Origin: Pseudorhodoplanes sp.
Lineage (GTDB): Bacteria > Pseudomonadota > Alphaproteobacteria > Rhizobiales > Xanthobacteraceae
Direction of reading: 5' to 3'
Length of the DNA stretch: 39,229 bases
NCBI GenBank assembly: GCA_013388965.1
Contig: JACAEG010000097.1
Location: forward strand, 1 to 39,229
Every line of letters starts with the position of its first letter. Position 1 is the first letter of the stretch. The translations under genes were made by a program, and so were the position numbers. Below are positions 23,650 to 31,576 of this stretch, in pieces. Below the pieces are notes generated by a model. It was not told where the DNA came from. It saw only the letters and a program-made list of their open reading frames with translations, and did not search any database.

Positions 23650-23928
23650 GGGTGTCTCATCGTGCCCGGACAGAGGCTCCGCGGTCCGAGCGTCTGAATT
23701 CCCCGGCTGTGCTTAGGCGAAGGCGACATGGAGCGCAACCGCGCGCCCGGACGGATGACGCGGCGGTTCGATGGCCGCCGATCACCCTGTACGGGGTTGA
23801 CTTTTCGCGCCCCCAAAGCCTAATTCTGGCGCTCGATGGCTGGGTTCGGGTGCCGCCAGCTTTGGTGGTCCTGACCGGGGCGATGCTCTGTTCCCCGCTG
23901 CAAGCCTTCCCGCTGCAAGCCTTGGCGA
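23650..23928. promoter_or_regulatory. Divergent region between paralogue operon and ABC exporter operon
   Basis: No gene is supported in these 279 bases. The best promoter candidate is on the plus strand: TTGACT (23797-23802), 17 bases, then CTAATT (23820-23825), which resembles alphaproteobacterial housekeeping promoters and would give a leader of about 95 bases before the exporter ATG. A start signal for the minus-strand paralogue operon must also lie here, but I saw only weak candidates. Confidence 0.42.
23894..23923 (+). repeat. Perfect 15-base tandem duplication in the exporter leader
   Basis: The unit CCCGCTGCAAGCCTT occurs twice head to tail, ending 5 bases before the exporter ATG at 23929. 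It may be a simple slippage duplication, or it may affect translation initiation because it covers the usual ribosome-binding position. Only two copies exist, so it is not a CRISPR or long repeat array. Confidence 0.75.
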
Positions 23929-25731
23929 ATGCGCCGCATTCTCCGAACCTGCGGATCCACTGTGAAGCACGCTGCCCCGAAAGACGTCGACAAGCTTGCC
24001 ACTTTTTTTGCGATCTACCGGACGCTGATTCATCAGCGCCCGCGTCTCCTTGTGGCGGTTGTCGCCCTCAGCTTCGCGGCGGCGCTCTCCGAAGGCGTCG
24101 GGCTCGCGATCATCTATCCGATGCTCGACAGCGTGGTCGGCAGCGGAAAGCTGCAAGGCGGCGTGTGGGACTGGCTGCGCAATATCGCGGTCTCGATTTC
24201 CGGCACGTCCCCGACCGAGGGGCTGCTCTATCTCGCGATTATTGTCTTCGGCCTGAAGGCCGTCCTGCTGGCCATGAACGTCGTCGCCACCTCCTTGTGG
24301 ATCAACCGGCTGCAGGAGGACTGGCGTCTCGCGGCGCTGAGCCATTATCTGTACGGGCCCTACCGGGAGATCGTGGGCGAACGTCGCGGCAAGATCATTC
24401 AGAATATTCTCGGCGAAACGGGCACCGCTTCGAAGGGGGTGGAACAGCTTCTGATCCTTGTAACCAAGAGCGTGTTCGCGGTCGTGCTGATCGGCACGTT
24501 GTTCGTGCTGAACTGGAAGATGACCGCCGCCTTGCTGCTTGTGGTCGCGCTGGTCGTCCTGATCATTCGCTCGCGGGCTCTCGGCTTCATGCAGCGGCTT
24601 GGCCGCAAGCGCCTGACCTCGAAACAGGCGATGATGGCGGTCACGGCGGAGCCTATCTTTGCAGCCAGCACCATCAAGCTGCTCGGCGTCGAGAACGACG
24701 TGCTGGAAAGCCTGAAGCGGCCGCAACGCAAGCAGACGAGGGTCAATGTCTTGATGGCGCTTTTCACGAAGGCGCCGGATTTCTTTGTCGAGTTCATCGT
24801 CGTCGCCGTCGTGGCGATCATCTTCATCGTGATGGCGCGCGGGTTTGGAGTTCCCTACCAGGATACGGCGCCGCTCATCGGCGCCTTCGCGATCGTCTGC
24901 TCGCGTTTGCTCAATGTGTTGAGCAGCCTCTTCAACATGCGGCTCAATCTGGCCACCATCGCGCCGACATTGCCGCTTGTCGAACGGCTCGTTCGCAGCG
25001 ACGAGAACGCCGATGTCGTCAAGCGCGGAGAAACGCTGGGCAGCATTCAGGGCGATATCGAATTCCGCAATGTCAGTTTTTCCTACACCCCCGACAAGGA
25101 GGTGCTGACGAATCTGTCGCTCACCTTCCCGAAGGGCAAGATGATCGGCATCGTGGGCGAGACGGGCGTGGGTAAGTCGACCATCGGCTATCTGATCGGC
25201 CGGCTCTACGACCCGCGAAGCGGCGCGATCTTCGTCAACGGCCGCGACATCCGCGATTTCTCGATTCAGTCGCTGCGCCGCCGCCTTGGCTATGTCGAGC
25301 AGAACCCCGCCATATTCAACGGCACGGTCGCCGAGAATATCGCGCTCGGCGCGCCCGGCGCATCGCGCGAGGATGTCGAGAGGGCGGCAAAGGCCGCCGA
25401 GCTTCACGATTTCATCCTGTCGCTTCCGAACGGCTATGACACCCCCGTACACGATCAGGGCTCGACCCTGTCCGGCGGCGAGCGGCAGCGACTGGCCATT
25501 GCGCGCGCGATCGTGCGGAAGCCGGATGTTTTCGTGTTCGACGAGGGGACCAGTGCGCTCGACCAGAAGACCGAGGCGGCCGTGCAGAGATCAATTCAGA
25601 CGCTCGCGGGCGATGCGACCGTCATTGTGATCGCGCACCGGATCGCCACATTGAAGCATGCCGATCTGATTTACGAGCTTCTGCCCGGCGGAAAAGTGGT
25701 CACCCGCCGCTTCGAAGAGATCGCGGCGTAA
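23929..25731 (+). CDS. MsbA/PglK-like ABC exporter, fused permease-ATPase
   Basis: This 600-aa half-transporter has about six membrane segments in residues 20-310 and a C-terminal ATPase. ATPase motifs: Walker A GETGVGKST (near 410), Q-loop YVEQNPAIFNGTVAENI, signature TLSGGERQRLAIARA, Walker B VFVFDEGTSALD with Gly after the catalytic Glu, and the H-loop VIVIAHR. Homologues flip lipid A-core or lipid-linked oligosaccharide (PglK) across the inner membrane. No Wzx flippase is seen in the window, so this is the best flippase candidate. Start is ATG 23929 or GTG 23962; neither has a strong Shine-Dalgarno. The stop is one base before neuB's ATG, placing exporter and nonulosonic-acid genes in one operon. 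Confidence 0.9.
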   Translation: MRRILRTCGSTVKHAAPKDVDKLATFFAIYRTLIHQRPRLLVAVVALSFAAALSEGVGLAIIYPMLDSVVGSGKLQGGVWDWLRNIAVSISGTSPTEGLLYLAIIVFGLKAVLLAMNVVATSLWINRLQEDWRLAALSHYLYGPYREIVGERRGKIIQNILGETGTASKGVEQLLILVTKSVFAVVLIGTLFVLNWKMTAALLLVVALVVLIIRSRALGFMQRLGRKRLTSKQAMMAVTAEPIFAASTIKLLGVENDVLESLKRPQRKQTRVNVLMALFTKAPDFFVEFIVVAVVAIIFIVMARGFGVPYQDTAPLIGAFAIVCSRLLNVLSSLFNMRLNLATIAPTLPLVERLVRSDENADVVKRGETLGSIQGDIEFRNVSFSYTPDKEVLTNLSLTFPKGKMIGIVGETGVGKSTIGYLIGRLYDPRSGAIFVNGRDIRDFSIQSLRRRLGYVEQNPAIFNGTVAENIALGAPGASREDVERAAKAAELHDFILSLPNGYDTPVHDQGSTLSGGERQRLAIARAIVRKPDVFVFDEGTSALDQKTEAAVQRSIQTLAGDATVIVIAHRIATLKHADLIYELLPGGKVVTRRFEEIAA

Positions 25732-25732
25732 G

Positions 25733-26833
25733 ATGGCAAAGTCTGTCGCGTCGGCTTCCCCGGACGTGCCTGCGAGCGCAGGCACCTTTGCGATCGAGGG
25801 ACGGCTGGTGGGCCCGGGCCAGCCTGCCTATCTGATTGCCGAAGTGGCGCAGGCGCATGACGGCTCGCTCGGCTTTGCCCACGCCTTCATCGATGCCGCC
25901 GCCGAGGCGCGCGCCGATGCCATCAAGTTCCAGACCCATTTTGCGGACGAGGAATCGACGCGCGACGAGCAGTTCCGCATCAAGTTCTCCAGGCAGGACG
26001 CCTCTCGCTTCGATTACTGGAAGCGGATGGAATTCACCGACGAACAATGGGCCGGGCTTGCCGATCACGCGCGCGAGAAAAAACTGCATTTCATCAGCTC
26101 CGCCTTCTCGGCGCGGGCGGTCGAGCTTCTGGAACGGCTCGGCATGCCGACCTGGAAGGTGGCCTCCGGCGAGGTGCTCTCGCCCGGCTTCCTTCAGCGC
26201 CTCGCGAAAACCGGCAAGCCGGTGCTGCTGAGCACGGGCATGAGCCCCTATGCCGAGATCGAGACTGCGTTCAGGTCGCTGCGGGATGCGGGCGCCCCCG
26301 TGGCGATCCTGCAATGCACCAGCCGCTATCCGACGCCGTTGCAGGAAGTCGGCCTCAACGTCATCGATGAACTGCGCCGCCGCTTCGGATGCCCGGTCGG
26401 CCTGTCCGATCATTCGGGGCAGGTTTACCCGGCGCTGATCGCGATGGCGCGGGGCGCCAGCATCATCGAGGCGCACATCACGCTCGATCGGCGCATGTTC
26501 GGGCCGGATACGTCGTCGTCGCTGACGGTGGAGGAGTTTGCGCTGCTTGGGCGGACCCGGGACGCCATCGCGGAGATCGACGCCCATCCGGTCGACAAGG
26601 ACCGCATGGCCGAGGCCATGACGGGCATGCGCGACCTGTTTCAGAAGTCGGTGGCCCCGAAACGTGCGCTTTCCGCCGGAACCCTATTGACGCGCGACAT
26701 GCTAACGACAAAAAAGCCCGCCACCGGCATCCCGGCGGGGGAGCTCGAGCGCGTCGTCGGCCGCAGGCTGTCTCGCGACGTCCTTCCCGACCGGGTTCTG
26801 AACTGGAGCGATCTTGATGAGCAAGGCGAGTAG
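25733..26833 (+). CDS. neuB: N-acetylneuraminate synthase family (NeuB)
   Basis: This 366-aa enzyme condenses phosphoenolpyruvate with an N-acetylmannosamine-type sugar to give a nine-carbon nonulosonic acid in the cytoplasm. The TIM-barrel domain has AYLIAEVAQAHDG, ADAIKFQTHFADEEST, WKVASGEVLSPG, LLSTGMSPYAEIE and the ILQCTSRYPTP motif. A C-terminal SAF/antifreeze-like domain (about 300-360) follows with SAGTLLTRDMLTTKKPATGI. The AEVAQAHDG form, rather than the IGINHNG of Neu5Ac synthases, suggests a less common substrate group, but this is not decisive. It starts one base after the exporter stop and overlaps neuC by 17 bases. The product could be Neu5Ac or a related acid. Confidence 0.88.
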   Translation: MAKSVASASPDVPASAGTFAIEGRLVGPGQPAYLIAEVAQAHDGSLGFAHAFIDAAAEARADAIKFQTHFADEESTRDEQFRIKFSRQDASRFDYWKRMEFTDEQWAGLADHAREKKLHFISSAFSARAVELLERLGMPTWKVASGEVLSPGFLQRLAKTGKPVLLSTGMSPYAEIETAFRSLRDAGAPVAILQCTSRYPTPLQEVGLNVIDELRRRFGCPVGLSDHSGQVYPALIAMARGASIIEAHITLDRRMFGPDTSSSLTVEEFALLGRTRDAIAEIDAHPVDKDRMAEAMTGMRDLFQKSVAPKRALSAGTLLTRDMLTTKKPATGIPAGELERVVGRRLSRDVLPDRVLNWSDLDEQGE

Positions 26834-27983
26834 CCGTCGGAAGGTTTGCGTGGCCGTCAACAGCCGCGCGAACTATGGACGGATCAAGTCGGTATTGCTG
26901 GCCATCCGCGAGAACCCGAAGCTCGAGCTGCAGCTGATTGTCGGCGCCTCCGGCCTGCTGCAGCGCTTCGGCAGCGTCGTCGACGTGATGCGCAAGGACG
27001 GGTTCGAGCCGAATGCAACCGTCTACAGCATCGTCGAAGGCGAGACGCCGACCACGATGGCCAAGTCGACCGGCCTCGCCATCATGGAACTGGCGACCCA
27101 GTTCGAGAATCTGAAGCCGGATGTCGTGATCACGGTCGCCGATCGGTTCGAGACCATCGCAACCGCGATCGCTGCGGGCTACATGAATATCGCCGTCGCC
27201 CATACGCAGGGCGGCGAGGTGACCGGCTCGATCGACGAAAGCGTGCGCCATGCCGTGACCAAGCTGTCGCATCTGCACTTTCCGGCGACGAAGCTTGCGT
27301 GTGAATATGTCATCAGGATGGGAGAGGATCCGAGCACGGTTCACTTCACGGGCTGTCCGTCGATCGACGCAATCGCCTCGCTCGACCTGTCCTCGCCGGG
27401 CGATATCTTCAAGCGCTATCGCGGCGTCGGTGCCGAGCTCAATCCGGACGAGCCGTATATCGTCGTGCTGCAGCATCCGGTGACCACCGAATACGGGCAG
27501 GGATTGCAGCAGATCGAAGAGACGCTGAATGCCGTGCACCGCATCGGCATGCAGACGGCGTGGCTGTGGCCGAACGTCGATGCCGGCTCCGACGACGTGT
27601 CGAAGGGCATCCGCCGCTTCCGCGAGCTGCATCAGCCGAAGAAGATTCATTTCTACATCAACTTCGCGGTTGAGGATTATGCGCGGCTGATCAACAACGC
27701 GAAATGTCTCGTCGGAAATTCAAGCTCGGCCCTGCGCGAGGGTGCGTTCCTGGGCGTGCCGGCGGTCAATATCGGCACGCGACAGCAGGGCCGCGAGCAC
27801 GGCCCCAATGTCGTGCACGCGCCCTACGACCGGGTTGCGATCGAAGCCGCGATCCGCAAGCAGATCGCGCATGGGCGCTACGAGCGCTCGGAGATGTTCG
27901 GCGACGGCAAGGCGGGCGAACGCATCGCCAAAATCCTGGGCGAAGCCGAGCTTCGAATTCAGAAGCGACTGCATTATCAATAA
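26817..27983 (+). CDS. neuC: Hydrolysing UDP-GlcNAc 2-epimerase (NeuC)
   Basis: This 388-aa GT-B-fold enzyme releases UDP and N-acetylmannosamine from UDP-GlcNAc (or an analogue from a modified UDP-sugar), supplying NeuB. Hallmarks are VAVNSRANYGRIKSVL at the N-terminus, VITVADRFETIATAIAA, HTQGGEVTGSIDESVRHAVT with KLSHLHFPATK, VLQHPVTTEYG and the VGNSSSALREGAFLGVPAVN stretch. All match the hydrolysing rather than the non-hydrolysing epimerases. The ATG at 26817 lies inside the neuB end (TTG 26814 is an alternative). NeuC and NeuB adjacent give a complete route to a nonulosonic acid. In legionaminic pathways the homologue acts on a bacillosamine derivative, but no aminotransferase or acetyltransferase for that is in the window. 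Confidence 0.9.
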   Translation: MSKASSRRKVCVAVNSRANYGRIKSVLLAIRENPKLELQLIVGASGLLQRFGSVVDVMRKDGFEPNATVYSIVEGETPTTMAKSTGLAIMELATQFENLKPDVVITVADRFETIATAIAAGYMNIAVAHTQGGEVTGSIDESVRHAVTKLSHLHFPATKLACEYVIRMGEDPSTVHFTGCPSIDAIASLDLSSPGDIFKRYRGVGAELNPDEPYIVVLQHPVTTEYGQGLQQIEETLNAVHRIGMQTAWLWPNVDAGSDDVSKGIRRFRELHQPKKIHFYINFAVEDYARLINNAKCLVGNSSSALREGAFLGVPAVNIGTRQQGREHGPNVVHAPYDRVAIEAAIRKQIAHGRYERSEMFGDGKAGERIAKILGEAELRIQKRLHYQ

Positions 27984-27984
27984 A

Positions 27985-28005
27985 CCCGGTGTGAACTGCG
28001 CCGGG
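27985..28005 (+). other. Hairpin just downstream of neuC
   Basis: CCCGG (27985-27989) pairs with CCGGG (28001-28005), and the stem can extend inward with a G-C and two G-U pairs to leave a five-base loop. It starts two bases after the neuC stop and precedes the dehydrogenase by 50 bases. There is no T-run, so it is more likely a processing or partial-termination element than a strong terminator. Confidence 0.3.
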
Positions 28006-28055
28006 CGGCAAGGTTGAAGACCGGCGCCCGTGAACGGTGCCTGTGAGGGTTGGGT

Positions 28056-29015
28056 ATGGCGTCGGGGCGTTTTTCGGTTGTCTATCTGGGCGCTCCCGAA
28101 GGCGCCGAGGCCGCGCGCGGCGTTCTGGCGGACGGTTTCGAGGTCCGGCATCCCGAGCATACGCCAGGCGCCGTGGCGGATGCCTTGCGGGGCGCCGATG
28201 CGCTCCTCGATGCCTCGATGAAAGTGCCGATCGACGACCGGATGATTTCCGAATCACCGAAGTTGCGTATCATCAGCTGCGCGACGACCGGTTCGGATCA
28301 CATTGCGCGCGACGTGCTGTCCGGCCGCGGCATCCCTGTGCGCACGCTGCGCGAGGATGGCGAGCTGTTGCGCAACATCACGCCGGCGGCCGAATTGACA
28401 TTCGCTCTCCTGCTGGCCTGCGCGAGGCGGCTGCCGGCGGCGCTGAACGCCGTCAAGCGCGGCGAATGGGTGCGCGAGGATTTCCCGGGCCTGATGCTCA
28501 ACGGGCGGCGGCTGGGGGTCATCGGCTGCGGCCGCATCGGCGGCTGGATGGCGCGCTACGCCCGCGCCTTCGGCATGGACGTGGTCGGCTACGATCCGTT
28601 CCTGACGGCCTTCCCCCCGGACATCGCGCCGGTAGAACTGGAGGAACTCGTCGAGACTTCGGACGCCGTGACCGTGCATGTGCATCTGAGCGACAAGACG
28701 CGGGGCCTGGTCTCGGCCGATCTGTTCAAGCGCATCAAGCCTGGCGCGATCTTTCTGAATACGTCGCGCGGCGCCGTGGCGGACGAGGCGGCGCTGCTCG
28801 CCGCCCTGGAATCCGGCCGTGTCTCCGCGGCGGGCCTCGACGTGCTCGAGGGCGAGCCGGATGTGGCGAGGCATCCGCTGCGGCTCTATGCCGAGCGTCA
28901 TGACAATCTGCTGATCACGCCGCATTGCGGCGGCTTCAGCCCGGACGCGGTGCGGGTCGTGTGCCGGCGCGCCGCCGAAAAAATCCGCGATCATCTGCAG
29001 GGCGCGGCATCATGA
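28056..29015 (+). CDS. D-isomer-specific 2-hydroxyacid dehydrogenase family protein
   Basis: This 319-aa NAD-dependent enzyme resembles D-3-phosphoglycerate and D-lactate-type dehydrogenases. The Rossmann motif GVIGCGRIGGWMARYARAFG starts near 154 and the acidic YDP follows at 179-181. The catalytic set is Arg238 (NTSRGA), Glu267 (LEGEPD) and His290 (TPHCGG), so it looks active. It would interconvert a 2-keto acid and a 2-hydroxy acid. The start is ATG 28056 rather than TTG 28050. The stop overlaps the TPP-enzyme ATG as ATGA, implying linked function, perhaps providing or consuming a keto acid for that enzyme. It lies between neuC and neuA, where no such step belongs to the standard sialic acid route. 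The physiological substrate is unknown. Confidence 0.87.
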   Translation: MASGRFSVVYLGAPEGAEAARGVLADGFEVRHPEHTPGAVADALRGADALLDASMKVPIDDRMISESPKLRIISCATTGSDHIARDVLSGRGIPVRTLREDGELLRNITPAAELTFALLLACARRLPAALNAVKRGEWVREDFPGLMLNGRRLGVIGCGRIGGWMARYARAFGMDVVGYDPFLTAFPPDIAPVELEELVETSDAVTVHVHLSDKTRGLVSADLFKRIKPGAIFLNTSRGAVADEAALLAALESGRVSAAGLDVLEGEPDVARHPLRLYAERHDNLLITPHCGGFSPDAVRVVCRRAAEKIRDHLQGAAS

Positions 29016-30562
29016 GCCAGTTTGCGCGGCTGGCGGGCGAGATCGCGGAAATCAACGAGGGGCCGGTCTTCGGCGTGCCCGGCAGCGGCGCGACGCTCTC
29101 GCTGATCGACGAGCTGGAGCGCAAGGGCCGCGATTTCGTGCTTGCGCAATTCGAGGGCGCGGCCGCCATGATGGCCGGCACCGTCGGCCGGCTGAGCGGG
29201 AAGGCGGGGCTGTGCCTGTCGATCAAGGGTCCGGGCGTCACCAACATGATGCCGGGGCTGGCGGTTGCGTCCTTCGAGGCATTTCCGCTGGTGGCGATCT
29301 CTGAGGCCTATGGTGCCGGCACGCCGGCCGCGCGCGCGCACAAGCGGATCGACCAGAGCGCGCTGACCTCGACCGTCTCCAAGGGCATCACGCAATGGAC
29401 CAAGGCCTCGTCCGGCTTTGCCGAGGTGGCGGCGCTGGCGCAGGCCGAGACGCCCGGTCCGGTCGTGCTCGAGCTCGCGCAGCCCGAGCCGGCACAGCCG
29501 GCGCCGCTTCCCCAGCTGCCCGCGAGCAAGCCCGGCCACCCGCGTGCCGTTCTCGATCTCGTCCGAAAATCGTCGCGTCCGCTGGTCATCGCCGGCACGC
29601 TCGCCATCCGGCAGGGCCTGTCGCGGCGGCTCGCTGCGCTCGCGATTCCGGTCTTCAGCACGGCGGCGGCGAAGGGGGTCATGGACGAGACGCAGCCGAT
29701 GTCGGCGGGCGTCTTCACCGGCGTCGGCCTCGAGCTCAGCCCGGAGCAGCATCTCATCAAGGACGCCGATCTCGTCGTGTGCTTCGGCATGCGGCCGAAC
29801 GAGATGCTGGCGACCAGGCCGTTCGGGCCGCCGGCCGTCAACATCGCTGCGGTGTCCGAGCCCGGCGCCGAGGCCTTCGCCTTCGCCGCGGTCGCGGGGG
29901 CGGACAGCGCCGGCGAGGTTCTGGACGAACTCGCCGGCAAGGACTGGGGCGCCGATCTCGTCGCAAAGGCGCAGGACGGAATCCGCCGTGCCATGCTCTC
30001 CAACCATTTCCTGCCGGCGCATGTGTTCGAGGCCGCGCAGGCGCATTTTGCCGGCACGGTCCGCGGCGTGTTCGATACCGGCTATTTCTGCACCATTGCC
30101 GAACATGCCTGGCGCCCGCGCGACGCCGCGCTGTGCCTGATGTCGGGGCAGGGCCGCTACATGGGCACCGGCATTCCGATGGCGCTCGGCGCAGCCATCC
30201 ACGATCAATCCGTGCCGACGGTCGCCTTTCTCGGCGACGGCGGCATCGGCCCCTTCGTCGGCGAGGCGCGGCTCGCCGTCGAACGGAAGCTGCCGCTGCT
30301 GTTCTGCCTGCTGAGCGACGGCTATCTCTCGTCCATCCGAACCCGCGCGCTGAACGACAAGCTGACACAGAAGCCGGTGACCATCGGCCAGCCGTCCTGG
30401 GCGCGCGTGTTCGAGGCGTTCGGCATGCCCGCCGCGAATGTCGACAGCGAAGATGCCTTCGCCAGGGCCCTGGGCGCGTGGCGGCCGAAGGACGGGCCGG
30501 CCTTCATCGAGGTCGCGTTCGATCCCGATCCCTACGAGGCGATGGTCAAGGGCATACGCTGA
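29012..30562 (+). CDS. Thiamine pyrophosphate-binding enzyme (acetolactate synthase-like)
   Basis: This 516-aa protein has the three-part acetolactate synthase/decarboxylase fold. The N-terminal Pyr domain has the TPP-activating Glu48 in LAQFEGAAAMMAG, then a middle domain, and the C-terminal PP domain has GDG (408-410). The second Mg-binding position, normally Asn in the GDG-x24-N motif, reads Ser435-Asp436-Gly437 (LLSDGYL). Family members join or split carbon-carbon bonds next to a keto group; YerE-like relatives attach a two-carbon unit to keto-sugars and IolD opens an inositol-derived ring. The ATG at 29012 overlaps the dehydrogenase stop; an in-frame extension to 28925 is rejected. Placement between neuC and neuA makes a role in building a modified sugar acid attractive, but unproven. 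Confidence 0.85.
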   Translation: MSQFARLAGEIAEINEGPVFGVPGSGATLSLIDELERKGRDFVLAQFEGAAAMMAGTVGRLSGKAGLCLSIKGPGVTNMMPGLAVASFEAFPLVAISEAYGAGTPAARAHKRIDQSALTSTVSKGITQWTKASSGFAEVAALAQAETPGPVVLELAQPEPAQPAPLPQLPASKPGHPRAVLDLVRKSSRPLVIAGTLAIRQGLSRRLAALAIPVFSTAAAKGVMDETQPMSAGVFTGVGLELSPEQHLIKDADLVVCFGMRPNEMLATRPFGPPAVNIAAVSEPGAEAFAFAAVAGADSAGEVLDELAGKDWGADLVAKAQDGIRRAMLSNHFLPAHVFEAAQAHFAGTVRGVFDTGYFCTIAEHAWRPRDAALCLMSGQGRYMGTGIPMALGAAIHDQSVPTVAFLGDGGIGPFVGEARLAVERKLPLLFCLLSDGYLSSIRTRALNDKLTQKPVTIGQPSWARVFEAFGMPAANVDSEDAFARALGAWRPKDGPAFIEVAFDPDPYEAMVKGIR

Positions 30563-30571
30563 GGCACGCAG

Positions 30572-31573
30572 ATGGACGGCAAACACATCCTCATCGTCGG
30601 CAGCGGCAGCGTCGGCAAGCGCCACGCCCGCAACCTGGCCGCGCTCGGCTGCCGCATTTCCGGCATGGACCCGCGCGCGGATCGCCGCGAGGAGATGGCG
30701 TCGGAAGTGAAGCTCGTCGCCGCCTTCGCGAGCGAGCAGGAGGCCTATGCGGCCGCGAAATACGATGGGGTCGTGATTGCCTCGCCGCCGCATGTGCATG
30801 TGCGCCAGACCGTCCAGGCGCTCGAGGCGGGCTGTCCCGTGCTGCTGGAAAAGCCGGTCTGCCCCGACCTGAAAGGCGCACGCGCGCTGCAGGAGGCTGC
30901 GAAGCGCACCAAGGCCCCGCTGCTGATGGGCTATACGTGGCGCTGGTGGCCGCCGCTGGCCGACGTGCGCCGCCTGCTCGATGAAAAGGCCGTGGGTGCG
31001 ATCCACCACGTCCAGTTTCACATGTCGGCCCATCTCGCCGACTGGCATCCCTGGGAGCGCTACCAGGATTTCTTCATGGCGCAGCGCGAACAGGGCGGTG
31101 GCGCGCTGCTCGACGAAAGCCACTGGATCGACCTGATGCTGTGGCTGTTCGGCATGCCGAAGGAGGTGAGCGGCAAGATCGACAAGATCAGCACGCTCGA
31201 GATCACGAGCGACGACAATGTCGACCTGCTATTCACCTACGAGGATGGCCCGCGCGTGACCATGCATCTCGATCTCTACGGCCGTCCGCACGAGAAGTTC
31301 ATCCGCTTCGTCGGCGCCGACGGCACGATCTTCTGGTCGGCGGATCCGAACCAGCTGTCGGTCGGCCGCACGGCTGCGGCGGAGTGGGACAAGACGGCCT
31401 ATCGATGCGAGCGCAACGACATGTTCGTCGCGGTCGCGAAGGAGTTTCTGGCCGCGATCGATGGCGCGCCGGTGAAGACCTGCAATCTCGACGACGGCGT
31501 GAACGTGCTCAGGGTGATCGAGGCCGCGCGCGCCGCCAGCAGCGAGAATCGCGCGGCGGCGATCGGGGACTAG
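30572..31573 (+). CDS. Gfo/Idh/MocA family oxidoreductase
   Basis: This 333-aa NAD(P)-dependent enzyme oxidises or reduces a sugar or cyclitol hydroxyl. The N-terminal Rossmann fold is ILIVGSGSVGKRHARNLA. The conserved EKP motif is LLEKPVCPD with Lys94. The C-terminal sugar-binding domain has DESHWIDLMLWLFG with Asp181, His184 and Asp187, matching the family D-x2-H-x2-D pattern. Relatives act on inositol, UDP-GlcNAc-uronic acids and other sugars. It begins 9 bases after the TPP-enzyme stop and ends 3 bases before neuA, so all are probably one transcript. With the dehydrogenase and TPP enzyme it forms a three-gene redox/carbon-bond cassette. Substrate unknown. Confidence 0.9.
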   Translation: MDGKHILIVGSGSVGKRHARNLAALGCRISGMDPRADRREEMASEVKLVAAFASEQEAYAAAKYDGVVIASPPHVHVRQTVQALEAGCPVLLEKPVCPDLKGARALQEAAKRTKAPLLMGYTWRWWPPLADVRRLLDEKAVGAIHHVQFHMSAHLADWHPWERYQDFFMAQREQGGGALLDESHWIDLMLWLFGMPKEVSGKIDKISTLEITSDDNVDLLFTYEDGPRVTMHLDLYGRPHEKFIRFVGADGTIFWSADPNQLSVGRTAAAEWDKTAYRCERNDMFVAVAKEFLAAIDGAPVKTCNLDDGVNVLRVIEAARAASSENRAAAIGD

Positions 31574-31576
31574 CGA

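Noticed and set aside
21097-23697. 866-codon open frame on the plus strand, antisense to paralogues C and D
   Set aside because: It lies wholly against well-conserved minus-strand genes, is rich in Arg/Asp/His/Gly in the manner of reverse-frame reads of GC-rich genes, and its repeated motifs simply mirror the paralogy.
23894-23923. CRISPR or longer repeat array
   Set aside because: Only two 15-base copies without spacers; a plain tandem duplication.
28991-31123. 710-codon minus-strand open frame opposite the TPP enzyme and Gfo/Idh genes
   Set aside because: Antisense shadow over two clear enzymes; composition and repeats are of shadow type.
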